Shown: positions 44,369-52,737 of the stretch, in pieces | Numbering within the stretch: the first letter of the stretch is position 1 | How the letters are laid out: each line of letters starts with the position of its first letter | Source: Pseudomonas fluorescens | Lineage (GTDB): Bacteria > Pseudomonadota > Gammaproteobacteria > Pseudomonadales > Pseudomonadaceae | Length of the DNA stretch: 64,000 nt | Assembly (NCBI RefSeq): GCF_000730425.1 | Contig: NZ_CP008896.1 | Coordinates: 3,720,001-3,784,000 of the forward strand | Direction: 5' to 3' | Notes under the pieces: generated by a model | Databases searched by the model: none | What the model saw: only the letters and a program-made list of their open reading frames with translations | Told to the model about the DNA's origin: nothing | Program-made: the position numbers and the translations under genes

Positions 44369-45241
44369 ATGAAACGTTTTCTTAGCATCGCCATGGCGTT
44401 GTGCATCGGCCTGACGATGAGCCTCGACGCCAACGCCAAACGCTTCGGTGGCGGCAAAAGCTCCGGCGCAGCGCCGAGCCACCAGACCAGCCAAATGGCC
44501 CCTGCCGCTGGCGGCATGGGCGGAGCGGCTGCCACCGCAGGTGCAGCCGGTGCCGCAGGCGCTGCTGCCAAGGCCGGCGGTGCTTCGCGCTGGTTGGGTC
44601 CCCTGGCCGGCATCGCCGCCGGTGGCCTGCTCGCCTCCATGTTCATGGGCGGCGGCTTCCAGGGCATGCAGATCTTCGACATCCTGATCATGGCGGTCAT
44701 CGCCTTTGTGATCTTCCGCTTTATCGCCGCCCGTCGTCGCAAGCAGCAGGAGCACCTGGCTCCAGCCGGCGCGCCGATGCAGCGTGAAGTGTTCGAGCAG
44801 AAGCCTGCCATGGGTTCGATCTTCGGCGGCTCGGCAGCACCGGCTGCCACCCGTCCGGTGATCAATGCGCCAGCCTGGTTCAACGAAGAGCGTTTCGTCG
44901 AAGCGGCCCGCAACCACTTCCAGTCCCTGCAGCAACACTGGGACGCCAACGAAATGGACAAGATCGCCGAGTTCGTGACCCCGCAATTGCTGGAGTTCCT
45001 CAAGCGCGAGCGCGCCGAGTTGGGCGACGGCTTCCAGTCGACCTATATCGACGACCTGCGTGTGCAGTTGGAAGGTGTGGATGATCGCGCCGACAAGACT
45101 ATCGCCACCCTGACCTTCAGCGGTACCTCGAAGACTTCGCGCTTTGACCAGGGCGAAGTGTTCAGCGAAAGCTGGAACATGGAGCGCCCGCAAGGCGAAA
45201 ACCAGCCTTGGCTGGTTGCCGGTATCCGCCAGAACGGCTGA
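44369..45241 (+). CDS. Tim44-like domain membrane protein
   Basis: 290 residues. N-terminal signal or signal-anchor (KRFLSIAMALCIGLTMSLDANA), an Ala/Gly-rich low-complexity stretch (~40-80), a hydrophobic helix (~105-120, IFDILIMAVIAFVIFRFIAA) with a basic stop RRRKQQ, and a C-terminal Tim44-like domain (~180-290; FNEERFVEAARNHFQSLQQHWDANEMDKIAEFVTPQLLEFLKRE). Tim44-like domains form alpha/beta cone folds. Bacterial function is unknown. ATG 44369 with GGGAA upstream. A strong terminator follows. Confidence 0.9.
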   Translation: MKRFLSIAMALCIGLTMSLDANAKRFGGGKSSGAAPSHQTSQMAPAAGGMGGAAATAGAAGAAGAAAKAGGASRWLGPLAGIAAGGLLASMFMGGGFQGMQIFDILIMAVIAFVIFRFIAARRRKQQEHLAPAGAPMQREVFEQKPAMGSIFGGSAAPAATRPVINAPAWFNEERFVEAARNHFQSLQQHWDANEMDKIAEFVTPQLLEFLKRERAELGDGFQSTYIDDLRVQLEGVDDRADKTIATLTFSGTSKTSRFDQGEVFSESWNMERPQGENQPWLVAGIRQNG

Positions 45242-45270
45242 TCCGCTAAGGCCTGGAGCCTGCTGTAACA

Positions 45271-45326
45271 AACACCCCGGCCGTGTGCAGTGCTTTTTGA
45301 AGCCTGCACCGCCGGGGTGTTTTTTT
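45271..45326 (+). terminator. Intrinsic terminator after the Tim44-like gene
   Basis: Stem AACACCCCGG / CCGGGGTGTT (45271-45280, 45312-45321) with an inner GTGCAG/CTGCAC stem, ending in seven T. Confidence 0.9.
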
Positions 45327-45362
45327 GCCTGTGGAAAAGTGGGTGCGCAGTTTTGCTGGATT

Positions 45363-45386
45363 AATGAGAACGACTCTCATTATACT
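45363..45386 (+). promoter_or_regulatory. Fur box overlapping a -10 element, upstream of the sigma factor gene
   Basis: AATGAGAACGACTCTCATT (45363-45381) is a 19-bp dyad of Fur type. It runs into TATACT (45381-45386), a good -10, so Fur-Fe would block transcription. The sigma gene starts 41 bp further. Confidence 0.85.
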
Positions 45387-45426
45387 CGCCCTCCCCGGTT
45401 CTGCCCGAGCATAGGAAAGTGCCGCC

Positions 45427-45924
45427 GTGCTGGAAAAACTGTTCACTCAACATGCACCCGCATTGCATCGTTACCTGTTGCGCAAGAAGTGCTCACCAAG
45501 CCTGGCCTCGGACCTGGTGCAGGACACCTTCCTGCGCATCGCCCAGTTGGAGAGCCTGGAACGCGTGCTGTGCGCGCCGTCCTATCTGTTTCGGGTGGCG
45601 CACAACCTGATGATCGACCATCACCGCCGTTATGGCGAAAAGCGCTACGACAACGACCCCACCGCCTTCTTCGCCACCCTGGTCGACGAAACCAGTTGCC
45701 CCGAAGAGCAGGCCCTCGGTGCGCTGGAGCTGGAGCACCTGGAAAGCCTGTTGGAGCGCATGCCGCCCCGTACCCGCGACGTGTTCATGCTCTGCCGGGT
45801 AGAGGGCATGACGCACAAAGAGACCGCGCGCTATTTACGGATATCCACAAGCTCTGTACAAAAACACATGGCAATGGCCCTGGCCAGGATTGGTCGGGCG
45901 CTGGAACCGGGCCAAGAGGGCTGA
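45427..45924 (+). CDS. ECF sigma factor, FecI type
   Basis: 165 residues with sigma region 2 (LFTQHAPALHRYLLRKKCSPSLASDLVQDTFLRIAQ; FRVAHNLMIDHHRR) and region 4 (LLERMPPRTRDVFMLCRVEGMTHKETARYLRISTSSVQKHMAMALARIG). FecI-type factors are released when a TonB-dependent receptor binds its ligand and direct transcription of that receptor's gene. The GTG at 45427 is preceded by AGGAAAG. It lies under a Fur box and 43 bp before the FecR-type gene, the standard iron-responsive surface-signalling order. Confidence 0.94.
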   Translation: MLEKLFTQHAPALHRYLLRKKCSPSLASDLVQDTFLRIAQLESLERVLCAPSYLFRVAHNLMIDHHRRYGEKRYDNDPTAFFATLVDETSCPEEQALGALELEHLESLLERMPPRTRDVFMLCRVEGMTHKETARYLRISTSSVQKHMAMALARIGRALEPGQEG

Positions 45925-45967
45925 GCCTTGTGTACGATAAAGAGCCAAAAGGTAAATAGACCGAACC

Positions 45968-46948
45968 GTGAACGCCTCCCCACACACTATCGACCCGGTA
46001 GAGCGCAAAGCTGCCGACTGGGTGATGCGCCATCGCCAAGGACAGCTTTCGGCACGTGAACTCGAGGCCTTTCAGCGCTGGCTGGCCGCTGACCCACTGC
46101 ACGCTGCCGCCGTCGAGCGCGCAAACCGTGCGTGGCAGGCCACCGCGCAGCTCAAACAACGTCCCGGTTATGTAAAACCCCAGCGCCCGCCGCGTTCTGC
46201 CTGGCTGCGCATGCCGGTGGTCGGCGGCAGCGCTGTGGCCGCGCTGGCGTTGGGCTGCTGGATGCTGCTGGCCCCGCCCTTCTGGGTCCAGGCCCTGAAC
46301 AGTGACTATCACACCGGTTTTGGCGAAGTGCGCCAGATCACCCTGGCCGACGGCAGCCAGGTGCAGCTGGGCAGCCACAGCCTCCTGAGCCTGGCCTATG
46401 ACGACCAGACCCGCCGGGTGCGCCTGAGCCAAGGCGAGGCGATCTTCACTCCGGCACCGATGAATGAAACGGAGCGGCGCCCCTTCACCGTACAAGCACC
46501 GGGAGCCGATATCACGGCGCGTGGCACGCGTTACCTGGTGGGTGTCGGCAAGGATCGCGAAGGCTGGGTGGGCGTGTTGCAACACCGGGTCGAGGTCAAC
46601 CTGACCCAACACGGGCGCGATGAAGCGGCCGGCTCTGCCCTGCTGGAGCAGGGCAACAGCCTGCACTTCAGCCCCAGAACGGGCCTGGTACCCCTGAACA
46701 CCAGCCCCGAGGAACTGGCCAGTTGGCAGGAAGGCCGGCTGGTTTTCCAGCGTGAATCCCTGGCCGACGCCGCAGCCCGCATCAATCGTTACCGACCGGG
46801 GCTGGTGTTGGTCAAGGGCGAGGCGCTGCGCAATGCCCGGGTCAGTGCGGTGATGCGCCTGGACAACCTCGACGACGCGCTTAAACACCTGGTGGCGCAA
46901 GTCCACGGGCGCATGATCGACCTGCCAGGACTGACGCTGATTTACTGA
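45968..46948 (+). CDS. FecR-type anti-sigma factor / sigma regulator
   Basis: 326 residues crossing the inner membrane once. Cytoplasmic N-terminal domain (~8-60; AADWVMRHRQGQLSARELEAFQRWLAADP), membrane helix (~82-100, VVGGSAVAALALGCWMLLAP), periplasmic FecR domain (DYHTGFGEVRQITLADGSQVQLGSHS; ADITARGTRYLVGV) and a C-terminal STN-like segment. It should sense the signalling domain of the TonB receptor encoded next. GTG start at 45968, immediately after the sigma gene. Confidence 0.93.
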   Translation: MNASPHTIDPVERKAADWVMRHRQGQLSARELEAFQRWLAADPLHAAAVERANRAWQATAQLKQRPGYVKPQRPPRSAWLRMPVVGGSAVAALALGCWMLLAPPFWVQALNSDYHTGFGEVRQITLADGSQVQLGSHSLLSLAYDDQTRRVRLSQGEAIFTPAPMNETERRPFTVQAPGADITARGTRYLVGVGKDREGWVGVLQHRVEVNLTQHGRDEAAGSALLEQGNSLHFSPRTGLVPLNTSPEELASWQEGRLVFQRESLADAAARINRYRPGLVLVKGEALRNARVSAVMRLDNLDDALKHLVAQVHGRMIDLPGLTLIY

Positions 46949-46996
46949 GCGACCTCAGTCAGCGCTAACTTCAAAATTATATAAAAAACAAAACAA

Positions 46997-47015
46997 ATAG
47001 ATCATAACGATCTAT
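46997..47015. promoter_or_regulatory. Inverted repeat in the receptor leader
   Basis: ATAGATC-ATAAC-GATCTAT, arms 46997-47003 and 47009-47015, in a 135-bp AT-rich gap before the receptor gene. Could be an operator or a hairpin near an ECF-dependent promoter. Confidence 0.4.
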
Positions 47016-47083
47016 CGCGTTTTTGCAGCTGAGCCGTTTCTACTACATGTGAATAAATCTTATTTACTTTAGTGAGGCCGGTT

Positions 47084-50000
47084 TTGCAGACGCAAGAGAA
47101 CAACAAAAAGTGCAAGGCGACAAAACGCACCCGACTGAGCCTGGGGATTCAGCTGGCCGCTCTTGCACTGGTCGCCGATGCCGCCACCCTCAGCCCTGTG
47201 CTGGCGGCGCCCTCCGCGAGTGCAAAACACGCCCCGGCCACTGATACACACAATTTCGACGTGCCCACCCTGGCGCTGGATCAAGCCCTGGTACTCCTGG
47301 CGCGCCAGGCCGGTGTCGAGCTCTACCTGGGCAGCAACGACCTCACCAACAGCTACGGCAACCCGGTCAAGGGGCGCCTGTCCCTCGACGCCGCGCTGCA
47401 AACGCTGCTGGCCAATCAAGGGGTCAGCTACAGCCTCACCGGTTCGTCCGAGCGCCCGATTATCCAAGTGCAATCGACGCCGAACTCGGCAGGCATCCAG
47501 GCCGGCGACCTGCATCCAACCTACGTAATGGGCATGGAGGGCAAGCAGTCCCGGGACGAGAAGGGCTACAACGACATCTACGACCAAGACATCTCCTCGG
47601 TCTACGCCGGCAAGGAGCAGATCGAACGCTACAAAGGCGCGGCCCCTGCCGACATGTTCAAGGGCATGCTCAACGTGTACAGCGGCGACTCGCGCAACAG
47701 CGGCGCGCTGGACCCGAACATCCGCGGCATCCAGGGCCCGGGCCGCGTGCCTCTGACCATCGATGGCACCGAGCAGGCAATCACCGCTTATCGCGGCTAT
47801 ATGGGCGCCAACAACCGCAACTACATCGACCCCAACCTGATCGGCAGCATCAAGGTGCTCAAGGGGCCGAACCTGGAGCGCAACGTCTACAGCGGCATTG
47901 GCGGCGCAGTAGTGGCCAGCACCCTGAATGTCGATGACATCCTCAAGGAAGATCAGGCATTCGGTGGCGAGCTGAAAATCGAAGGCAGCAACAACTCGGT
48001 GTCCCCCAAACTGCCGACACTGATGACCGGGCAGATGCCCAGCCCCGACTACAAGTACTTCCCTATCAGCGGCTATTACGACCCTTCGCTGTACAAACAC
48101 CCACGCACCAGCAGCAGCAACAAGTTGCTGTCCAGTGATGACGCGGCCTACCGCCTGGCCCTGGGTACGCGCCAGGAAAAATTCGAACTGCTGGCCGCTT
48201 ACGCCTTCCGGGAAAAGGGCAACCACTACGCGGGCAAGAACAAGAGCGACTTCTATTCCAGCGGGAAACAGATCAACGGCCAGTTTGACTACATCCCTAA
48301 CCTTGCGACCATCTACAAACCCGGCGATGAAGTGCCCAACACCTCCAGCAAAATGGAATCCTGGCTGGGCAAGGCCAAGCTCAAGATTGATGAAAACCAA
48401 TCCCTGGAATTCGGCTACCGCGACACCGATGCGCTGTACGGCGAAATCATGCCCTCGCGGATCTCGTTCTTTACGCCTGGCACGATCTACGACGCCGCCA
48501 CCAATGGCGTACCGCAGTGGCCGCTGAGCCATGTGCAAAGCAAGGCCTACAACCTGGAATACAACCTCAAGCCCGAGGGCAACCCGTGGGTGGATTTCTA
48601 TTCCAACCTGTGGATGACCAACACCCGCAGCGATACCTACAGCAGCGGCGGCGTGCCCAACCAAACCACCATGGCCGACCCGGTGTTCCGAAACACCGCC
48701 CTGGCCAACGCCAAGCACGACCGTATCGGCCTGATCGCCAGCAACAAATTCAAGTTACTCGACAGCCTCGACCTGACCCTGGGCGGTAGTTACCAACATG
48801 AAAAGTTAGGCTCGAACGACAACTACTACGATCCGATCATCAGCGACACCTTGCGTATGTACCCCCGGGCCGGACGGCGTGAAGAGCAGGAATACAACTT
48901 CAAGTTCGATTGGCGCCCCGTGAGCTTCGCCAAGTTTGAAGCCGGCATGCGGTATTCGTCTTATTGGGCATTTGATGATTATTTGAAAGGTGCGCAGGAC
49001 AAGAGCGGTATAACGACACAATACGAAGACACCGGAAGGTCCGTGTACTACACCACGCGCAAAACCCTGTCGGATGCCGAACTGCAGGCAACCATCGATA
49101 AAAAAGTCGCCGCTGAAAAGGTCTTCTGGGACATGTTTGACACTCCAGAGTCGGAGCGCCAAGAACTAATAGCACTGATCAAACAAGAAACACCTCGTGT
49201 ACAAGACACCCAACACACGGCAGATTGGGCGAGCGACGGAAAAGGTCGTTACGCTCGCAGTAACAATCCCTGCATCAACGGCTTGAGCGCCGGTGAAAAC
49301 ATCATTTCCTGCAGAGCATCCGGTAACGGGGATGGTTACCAGCAAGACATCAGTGCCAAGCACCAGAAAGACAGCGGCTGGACCCCGAGCCTGTCCGGCA
49401 CTTTCTATACCTCGGAAAACGGCCGGGTCTATCTGCGCTACAGCGAGGCCATCCGTTATCCAAGCATGTTCGAAAGCACCATCGGCTTCTCCTCCTCCGT
49501 CAATCCCTGGGGGCTCAAGCCCGAACATGCCCACAACTATGAAGCCGCCTACATCCATAACCTGGCCGGCTGGGGTGGCAGCGAAACCGCCGATATCAAG
49601 CTGAGTTACTACTACAACACCACGAAAAACGTGATCGAGCGCAGCCCGCAACTGCGCTTCACCAACCTGGAAAAGCAGGTCACCTCTGGCGTGGAAATCC
49701 AGGGCCGCTATGACAGCGGGCGCTTTTTCACCGACATGAGCATCGGCCATGTCCTGAAGAACAAAGTCTGCGATGAAGATTCCGCCGTGTCCGTCAGCAC
49801 CGATGGCAGTACCCCCAACTGCGTGGATGACGGCTTCGTTGGCGGTTATCTGGTCAGCATGGCGATGCCGGAATGGACTGCCAACCTGGGCCTGGGGGCC
49901 CGTTTTCTTGATCGAAAACTGGAAGTGGGCGGGCGCGCCATTTATTACCGTCAGCATGAAAGCAAGTTCTACAACAACTACCCCAACAGTGCCATGGTCA

Positions 50001-50200
50001 GTTATTACCTGAATACACCCATGTCATGGGACAAGATCATTACTTATGACGCTTATGTTAACTACAAGTTAACCGATGACGCCTCAATAGAACTGATCGG
50101 CACCAACTTGAGCAACTTGTATTACATCGACCCACTGACGCGTTCGGCGATGCCCGCGCCAGGGCGAACCTTAAAACTCGCTTTTACCACTACGTTTTAA
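47084..50200 (+). CDS. TonB-dependent receptor with N-terminal signalling (STN) domain
   Basis: About 1038 residues, outer membrane. Signal region (~15-42), STN signalling domain (~58-130; LALDQALVLLARQAGVELYLG, LSLDAALQTLLANQGVSYSL), plug (~165-300; NIRGIQGPGRVPLTIDG, IKVLKGPN, GGAVVASTLNVDDIL) and a large barrel ending in Phe. Extracellular parts contain two Cys pairs (NNPCINGLS...IISCRAS and KVCDEDS...PNCVDD). The order sigma-FecR-receptor predicts ligand-induced expression; its neighbours (secreted barrel protein and Slam) suggest it takes ligand from a hemophore. TTG 47084 has GAGG upstream; GTG 47072 is the alternative start. AACAACAA (47099-47106) just inside the frame fits an Hfq/Crc site. 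Confidence 0.92.
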   Translation: MQTQENNKKCKATKRTRLSLGIQLAALALVADAATLSPVLAAPSASAKHAPATDTHNFDVPTLALDQALVLLARQAGVELYLGSNDLTNSYGNPVKGRLSLDAALQTLLANQGVSYSLTGSSERPIIQVQSTPNSAGIQAGDLHPTYVMGMEGKQSRDEKGYNDIYDQDISSVYAGKEQIERYKGAAPADMFKGMLNVYSGDSRNSGALDPNIRGIQGPGRVPLTIDGTEQAITAYRGYMGANNRNYIDPNLIGSIKVLKGPNLERNVYSGIGGAVVASTLNVDDILKEDQAFGGELKIEGSNNSVSPKLPTLMTGQMPSPDYKYFPISGYYDPSLYKHPRTSSSNKLLSSDDAAYRLALGTRQEKFELLAAYAFREKGNHYAGKNKSDFYSSGKQINGQFDYIPNLATIYKPGDEVPNTSSKMESWLGKAKLKIDENQSLEFGYRDTDALYGEIMPSRISFFTPGTIYDAATNGVPQWPLSHVQSKAYNLEYNLKPEGNPWVDFYSNLWMTNTRSDTYSSGGVPNQTTMADPVFRNTALANAKHDRIGLIASNKFKLLDSLDLTLGGSYQHEKLGSNDNYYDPIISDTLRMYPRAGRREEQEYNFKFDWRPVSFAKFEAGMRYSSYWAFDDYLKGAQDKSGITTQYEDTGRSVYYTTRKTLSDAELQATIDKKVAAEKVFWDMFDTPESERQELIALIKQETPRVQDTQHTADWASDGKGRYARSNNPCINGLSAGENIISCRASGNGDGYQQDISAKHQKDSGWTPSLSGTFYTSENGRVYLRYSEAIRYPSMFESTIGFSSSVNPWGLKPEHAHNYEAAYIHNLAGWGGSETADIKLSYYYNTTKNVIERSPQLRFTNLEKQVTSGVEIQGRYDSGRFFTDMSIGHVLKNKVCDEDSAVSVSTDGSTPNCVDDGFVGGYLVSMAMPEWTANLGLGARFLDRKLEVGGRAIYYRQHESKFYNNYPNSAMVSYYLNTPMSWDKIITYDAYVNYKLTDDASIELIGTNLSNLYYIDPLTRSAMPAPGRTLKLAFTTTF

Positions 50201-50287
50201 CTCTGGAGGTAGCGCATGGGAGGCTAAGAAGTAATTGGCAAACGCTTGACGTGTTGACTTAATTTAAATCACTCAATGGATGATGAA

Positions 50288-51046
50288 ATGAAATCTTTCA
50301 ACTACACAGTATTGGCAGTAGCACTTCTTGGTCTGGCCGGCGTTGCCCAGGCAGACTCTTCTTCGGCACAAAGTTACACCGGCACTATCGTCGTCGGCGG
50401 CACGGGCGCTTCATCCCCTAACCACCCAAGCTCGCCAGGCCAGCCAGCCGTGGGTGTCCTCGCCTTCTACGGTGGCGCAAAAGTGCCCTTCAGTGGCCTC
50501 AAAGGCATGGTGGCCACCGACGCCAACGGCGTAACCACCATCACCCCGGCAATGATGCCGGCCTCTCACTCTGCCCTTGGCAACTTCGACTTCAAACAGG
50601 TCGCCAGCCAGCAGGTGTACTACGGTGAATGGTCGCAGACCGGCGCCACCAACGACCCGAGCCGCGTCGTGTACTACTCCGGCGACACCACCGGCCGAGT
50701 ACTGCCAACCGCCAACGTGACTTATGCAGTGCAGGGCATCAACAACTACTCCGGAGCCAACGTGCTGTCCGGCGACCTGACCGCCTCATTCGGCACCGCA
50801 GCGCCAACCCTCGTCGGCTCGCTGAGCAACAGTGCGCTGAAAGTTCAAGTCACCGCCGCCATCGACACCGCCACTGCAGGCTTCGCCGGCACGGCCCAGG
50901 CGCGTAACACCGCAACCAACGCACTGCTTTCCTCCGGCACTTCGCAAGGCAGCTTCTTCGGCGCAGGCTCCACCGCGTCGCTGGCCGGTATCGCCAAGTT
51001 CGCCAACCGCGACTACGACACCGCCTTCGGTGGCGTCGCCAAGTAA
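50288..51046 (+). CDS. Slam-dependent secreted protein, hemophilin/TbpB-like barrel
   Basis: 252 residues. Signal peptide 1-22 (NYTVLAVALLGLAGVAQA) with an AQA cleavage site and no Cys anywhere, so not a lipoprotein. Mature part: a Ser/Gly-rich N-terminal region (~23-140), then a strand-rich barrel (~145-252) with YAVQGIN, LSGDLTASFG, LVGSLSNSALKVQVTAAI, GSFFGAGSTASLAGIAKF and the end DTAFGGVAK. This is the pattern of Slam-dependent surface proteins and hemophilins. ATG 50288 (GGAT upstream) is chosen over 50276 since it begins the signal peptide. It lies between the receptor and the Slam gene. Heme is the likely ligand by family, but this is inference. Confidence 0.82.
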   Translation: MKSFNYTVLAVALLGLAGVAQADSSSAQSYTGTIVVGGTGASSPNHPSSPGQPAVGVLAFYGGAKVPFSGLKGMVATDANGVTTITPAMMPASHSALGNFDFKQVASQQVYYGEWSQTGATNDPSRVVYYSGDTTGRVLPTANVTYAVQGINNYSGANVLSGDLTASFGTAAPTLVGSLSNSALKVQVTAAIDTATAGFAGTAQARNTATNALLSSGTSQGSFFGAGSTASLAGIAKFANRDYDTAFGGVAK

Positions 51047-51076
51047 TCGCCGGTTGAGCCTGTTGTAGCACCACCG

Positions 51077-51107
51077 AGCAAGTGCCTGCCCCCAGGCACT
51101 TGCTTTT
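51077..51107 (+). terminator. Strong hairpin between cargo and Slam genes
   Basis: Perfect 12-bp stem AGCAAGTGCCTG / CAGGCACTTGCT (51077-51088, 51093-51104) followed by TTT. It probably attenuates transcription so that less Slam than cargo is made. Confidence 0.8.
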
Positions 51108-51138
51108 GGCGTTTTGAAGCGATCCCGAGAGCCCGGTA

Positions 51139-52638
51139 ATGCCCCAGCCCTACTGCAAGCGATCCCTTGCGCTCCACGCTTTGCCCTTTTTCCTGCTGTT
51201 GTCCATCGCCCCGGCGGTAATCGCCGCCGACCAGGACACCAGCCTGCGCCTGAACCAAACCATCGAGTACCGCGCCAACCAGCAAGAGCGCGAGTTGCTC
51301 AAGGATGAACTGCCCAGCGACGGTGCCGCACCGCTGTTGAATATCGATGGGCAGACCTACAGCGTCGGCAACAACCTCGATGAGCTGGGTCGTGCGGTGT
51401 ACCTGTCCATCGAGCGCCAGCAATGGCCGCAGGCCAGGGACTATCTAAAGCGCTACACCGCCTTGCCCGGCCATGACCCGATGCTCACCGCCTATGCCAA
51501 GGGCGGCCTGGCCCGCGCCGACGGCAACCTTGAACAGGCCGAAGACTATTACCGCCAATTGCTGGCGATACAATCCGACTTCCTGCCCGGCCGCCTGGAA
51601 CTGGCGCGGGTGCTGTTCGAAAACCGCAAGGATGGCGAGTCCAACGCCGCCTTCCAACAGATCAGCAGCGGCCTCAGCCCAGCCGACGCGCAGGCCATGG
51701 GCGTGGGCAAGACGGTCGACAGTTTTCTGCAGGCCCTGGACCACCGTGAAGACTGGCAAGGCTCCTTCGCCATCGGCCCGACCTGGGGTAAAAACCTCAA
51801 CCAGTCTCCTGAAAGTACGGTGACTTACCGTTTCGTCACCGCTGAAGAAACCATCCTGGTCAGGCGCTCACTGCCCAAGGCCGTCTCTGCCCGTGGTGCA
51901 GATTACGAGGCCACGCTCAACAAACGCATCGCCATCAGCGGTCACCACGGGGTGTTCATGCGCTCGCTGTTGTATGGCCAGGCCTATGAAAAAGAGAGCA
52001 AGTACAACGAAGGCACCCTCATCAACAATGCGGGCTACAGCTACCACGATGCCAGGAACCAGTACTCTCTCGGGCCGTCGTATGAATTCAACACCATTGC
52101 CGACAACGCCATGTACAGCGCCTGGGGACTGCGCGGCGAATGGATTCACACATTATCGGCCACGCGTATGTTCAAGCTGGAAGGCGAATACAAGGACATG
52201 GCCTATAAACACGAACTCAATACCAACCTCGACGGCGGGATCACTTCGGTCTACGCCACCCTGTGGCAAGCCCTGCCTCAGCGCTGGACGCTGTTCGGCG
52301 GTGTGGACCTGAGCCAACGCAACACCCGGGACCGCACCCAGGCCTACCTGCAAAAAGGCGTGCGGCTAGGGGTCGCCAAGGATTTCGACGTAGGCGTCAG
52401 CGCCGTGCTGTTCGCTTCGTACCGCAAGCGTCAATACGATGCCTACAGCGCGATTGTTGATGACCGACGCAGCGACGATGAACAAGGCTACACCTTTATC
52501 CTGCGCGCCCCACGCCTGGCGGTGATGGATGTGGTGCCCAGCCTAACGGTCAAGTACAACAAAGTCGTAAGCAATGTCGACTGGCTTTATTCCTACGACA
52601 AAAACAGCATCAGCCTAAAGCTGGAAAAGCAGTTTTGA
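51139..52638 (+). CDS. Slam (surface lipoprotein assembly modulator) family outer-membrane protein
   Basis: 499 residues. Signal peptide (~1-29, ALPFFLLLSIAPAVIA), TPR-like periplasmic region (~75-200; YAKGGLARADGNLEQAEDYYRQLLAIQSDFLPGRLELARVLFENRKDGESNAAFQQI) and a C-terminal DUF560-type barrel (~200-499; GSFAIGPTWGKNLNQSPE, VRLGVAKDFDVGVSAVLFASYRKRQYDAY) ending LKLEKQF with terminal Phe. Slam proteins (type XI secretion) move specific TbpB-like or hemophilin-like cargo across the outer membrane. The cargo gene lies directly upstream, behind a hairpin. Assignment rests on the TPR plus barrel layout and the cargo neighbour. Confidence 0.85.
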   Translation: MPQPYCKRSLALHALPFFLLLSIAPAVIAADQDTSLRLNQTIEYRANQQERELLKDELPSDGAAPLLNIDGQTYSVGNNLDELGRAVYLSIERQQWPQARDYLKRYTALPGHDPMLTAYAKGGLARADGNLEQAEDYYRQLLAIQSDFLPGRLELARVLFENRKDGESNAAFQQISSGLSPADAQAMGVGKTVDSFLQALDHREDWQGSFAIGPTWGKNLNQSPESTVTYRFVTAEETILVRRSLPKAVSARGADYEATLNKRIAISGHHGVFMRSLLYGQAYEKESKYNEGTLINNAGYSYHDARNQYSLGPSYEFNTIADNAMYSAWGLRGEWIHTLSATRMFKLEGEYKDMAYKHELNTNLDGGITSVYATLWQALPQRWTLFGGVDLSQRNTRDRTQAYLQKGVRLGVAKDFDVGVSAVLFASYRKRQYDAYSAIVDDRRSDDEQGYTFILRAPRLAVMDVVPSLTVKYNKVVSNVDWLYSYDKNSISLKLEKQF

Positions 52639-52737
52639 CCGACTACACCGGGTTTTCTATTTCGCGGTTGCACTTATAGCGAGCTACTGTATAAAACGCC
52701 CCTATAAACCGCGCCATCTAGCATGAGGATCCCGGCC

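Noticed and set aside
47069-48718. A 549-codon frame on the minus strand
   Set aside because: Antisense of the TonB-dependent receptor gene; Val/Gly/Ala/His-rich with no recognisable domains.
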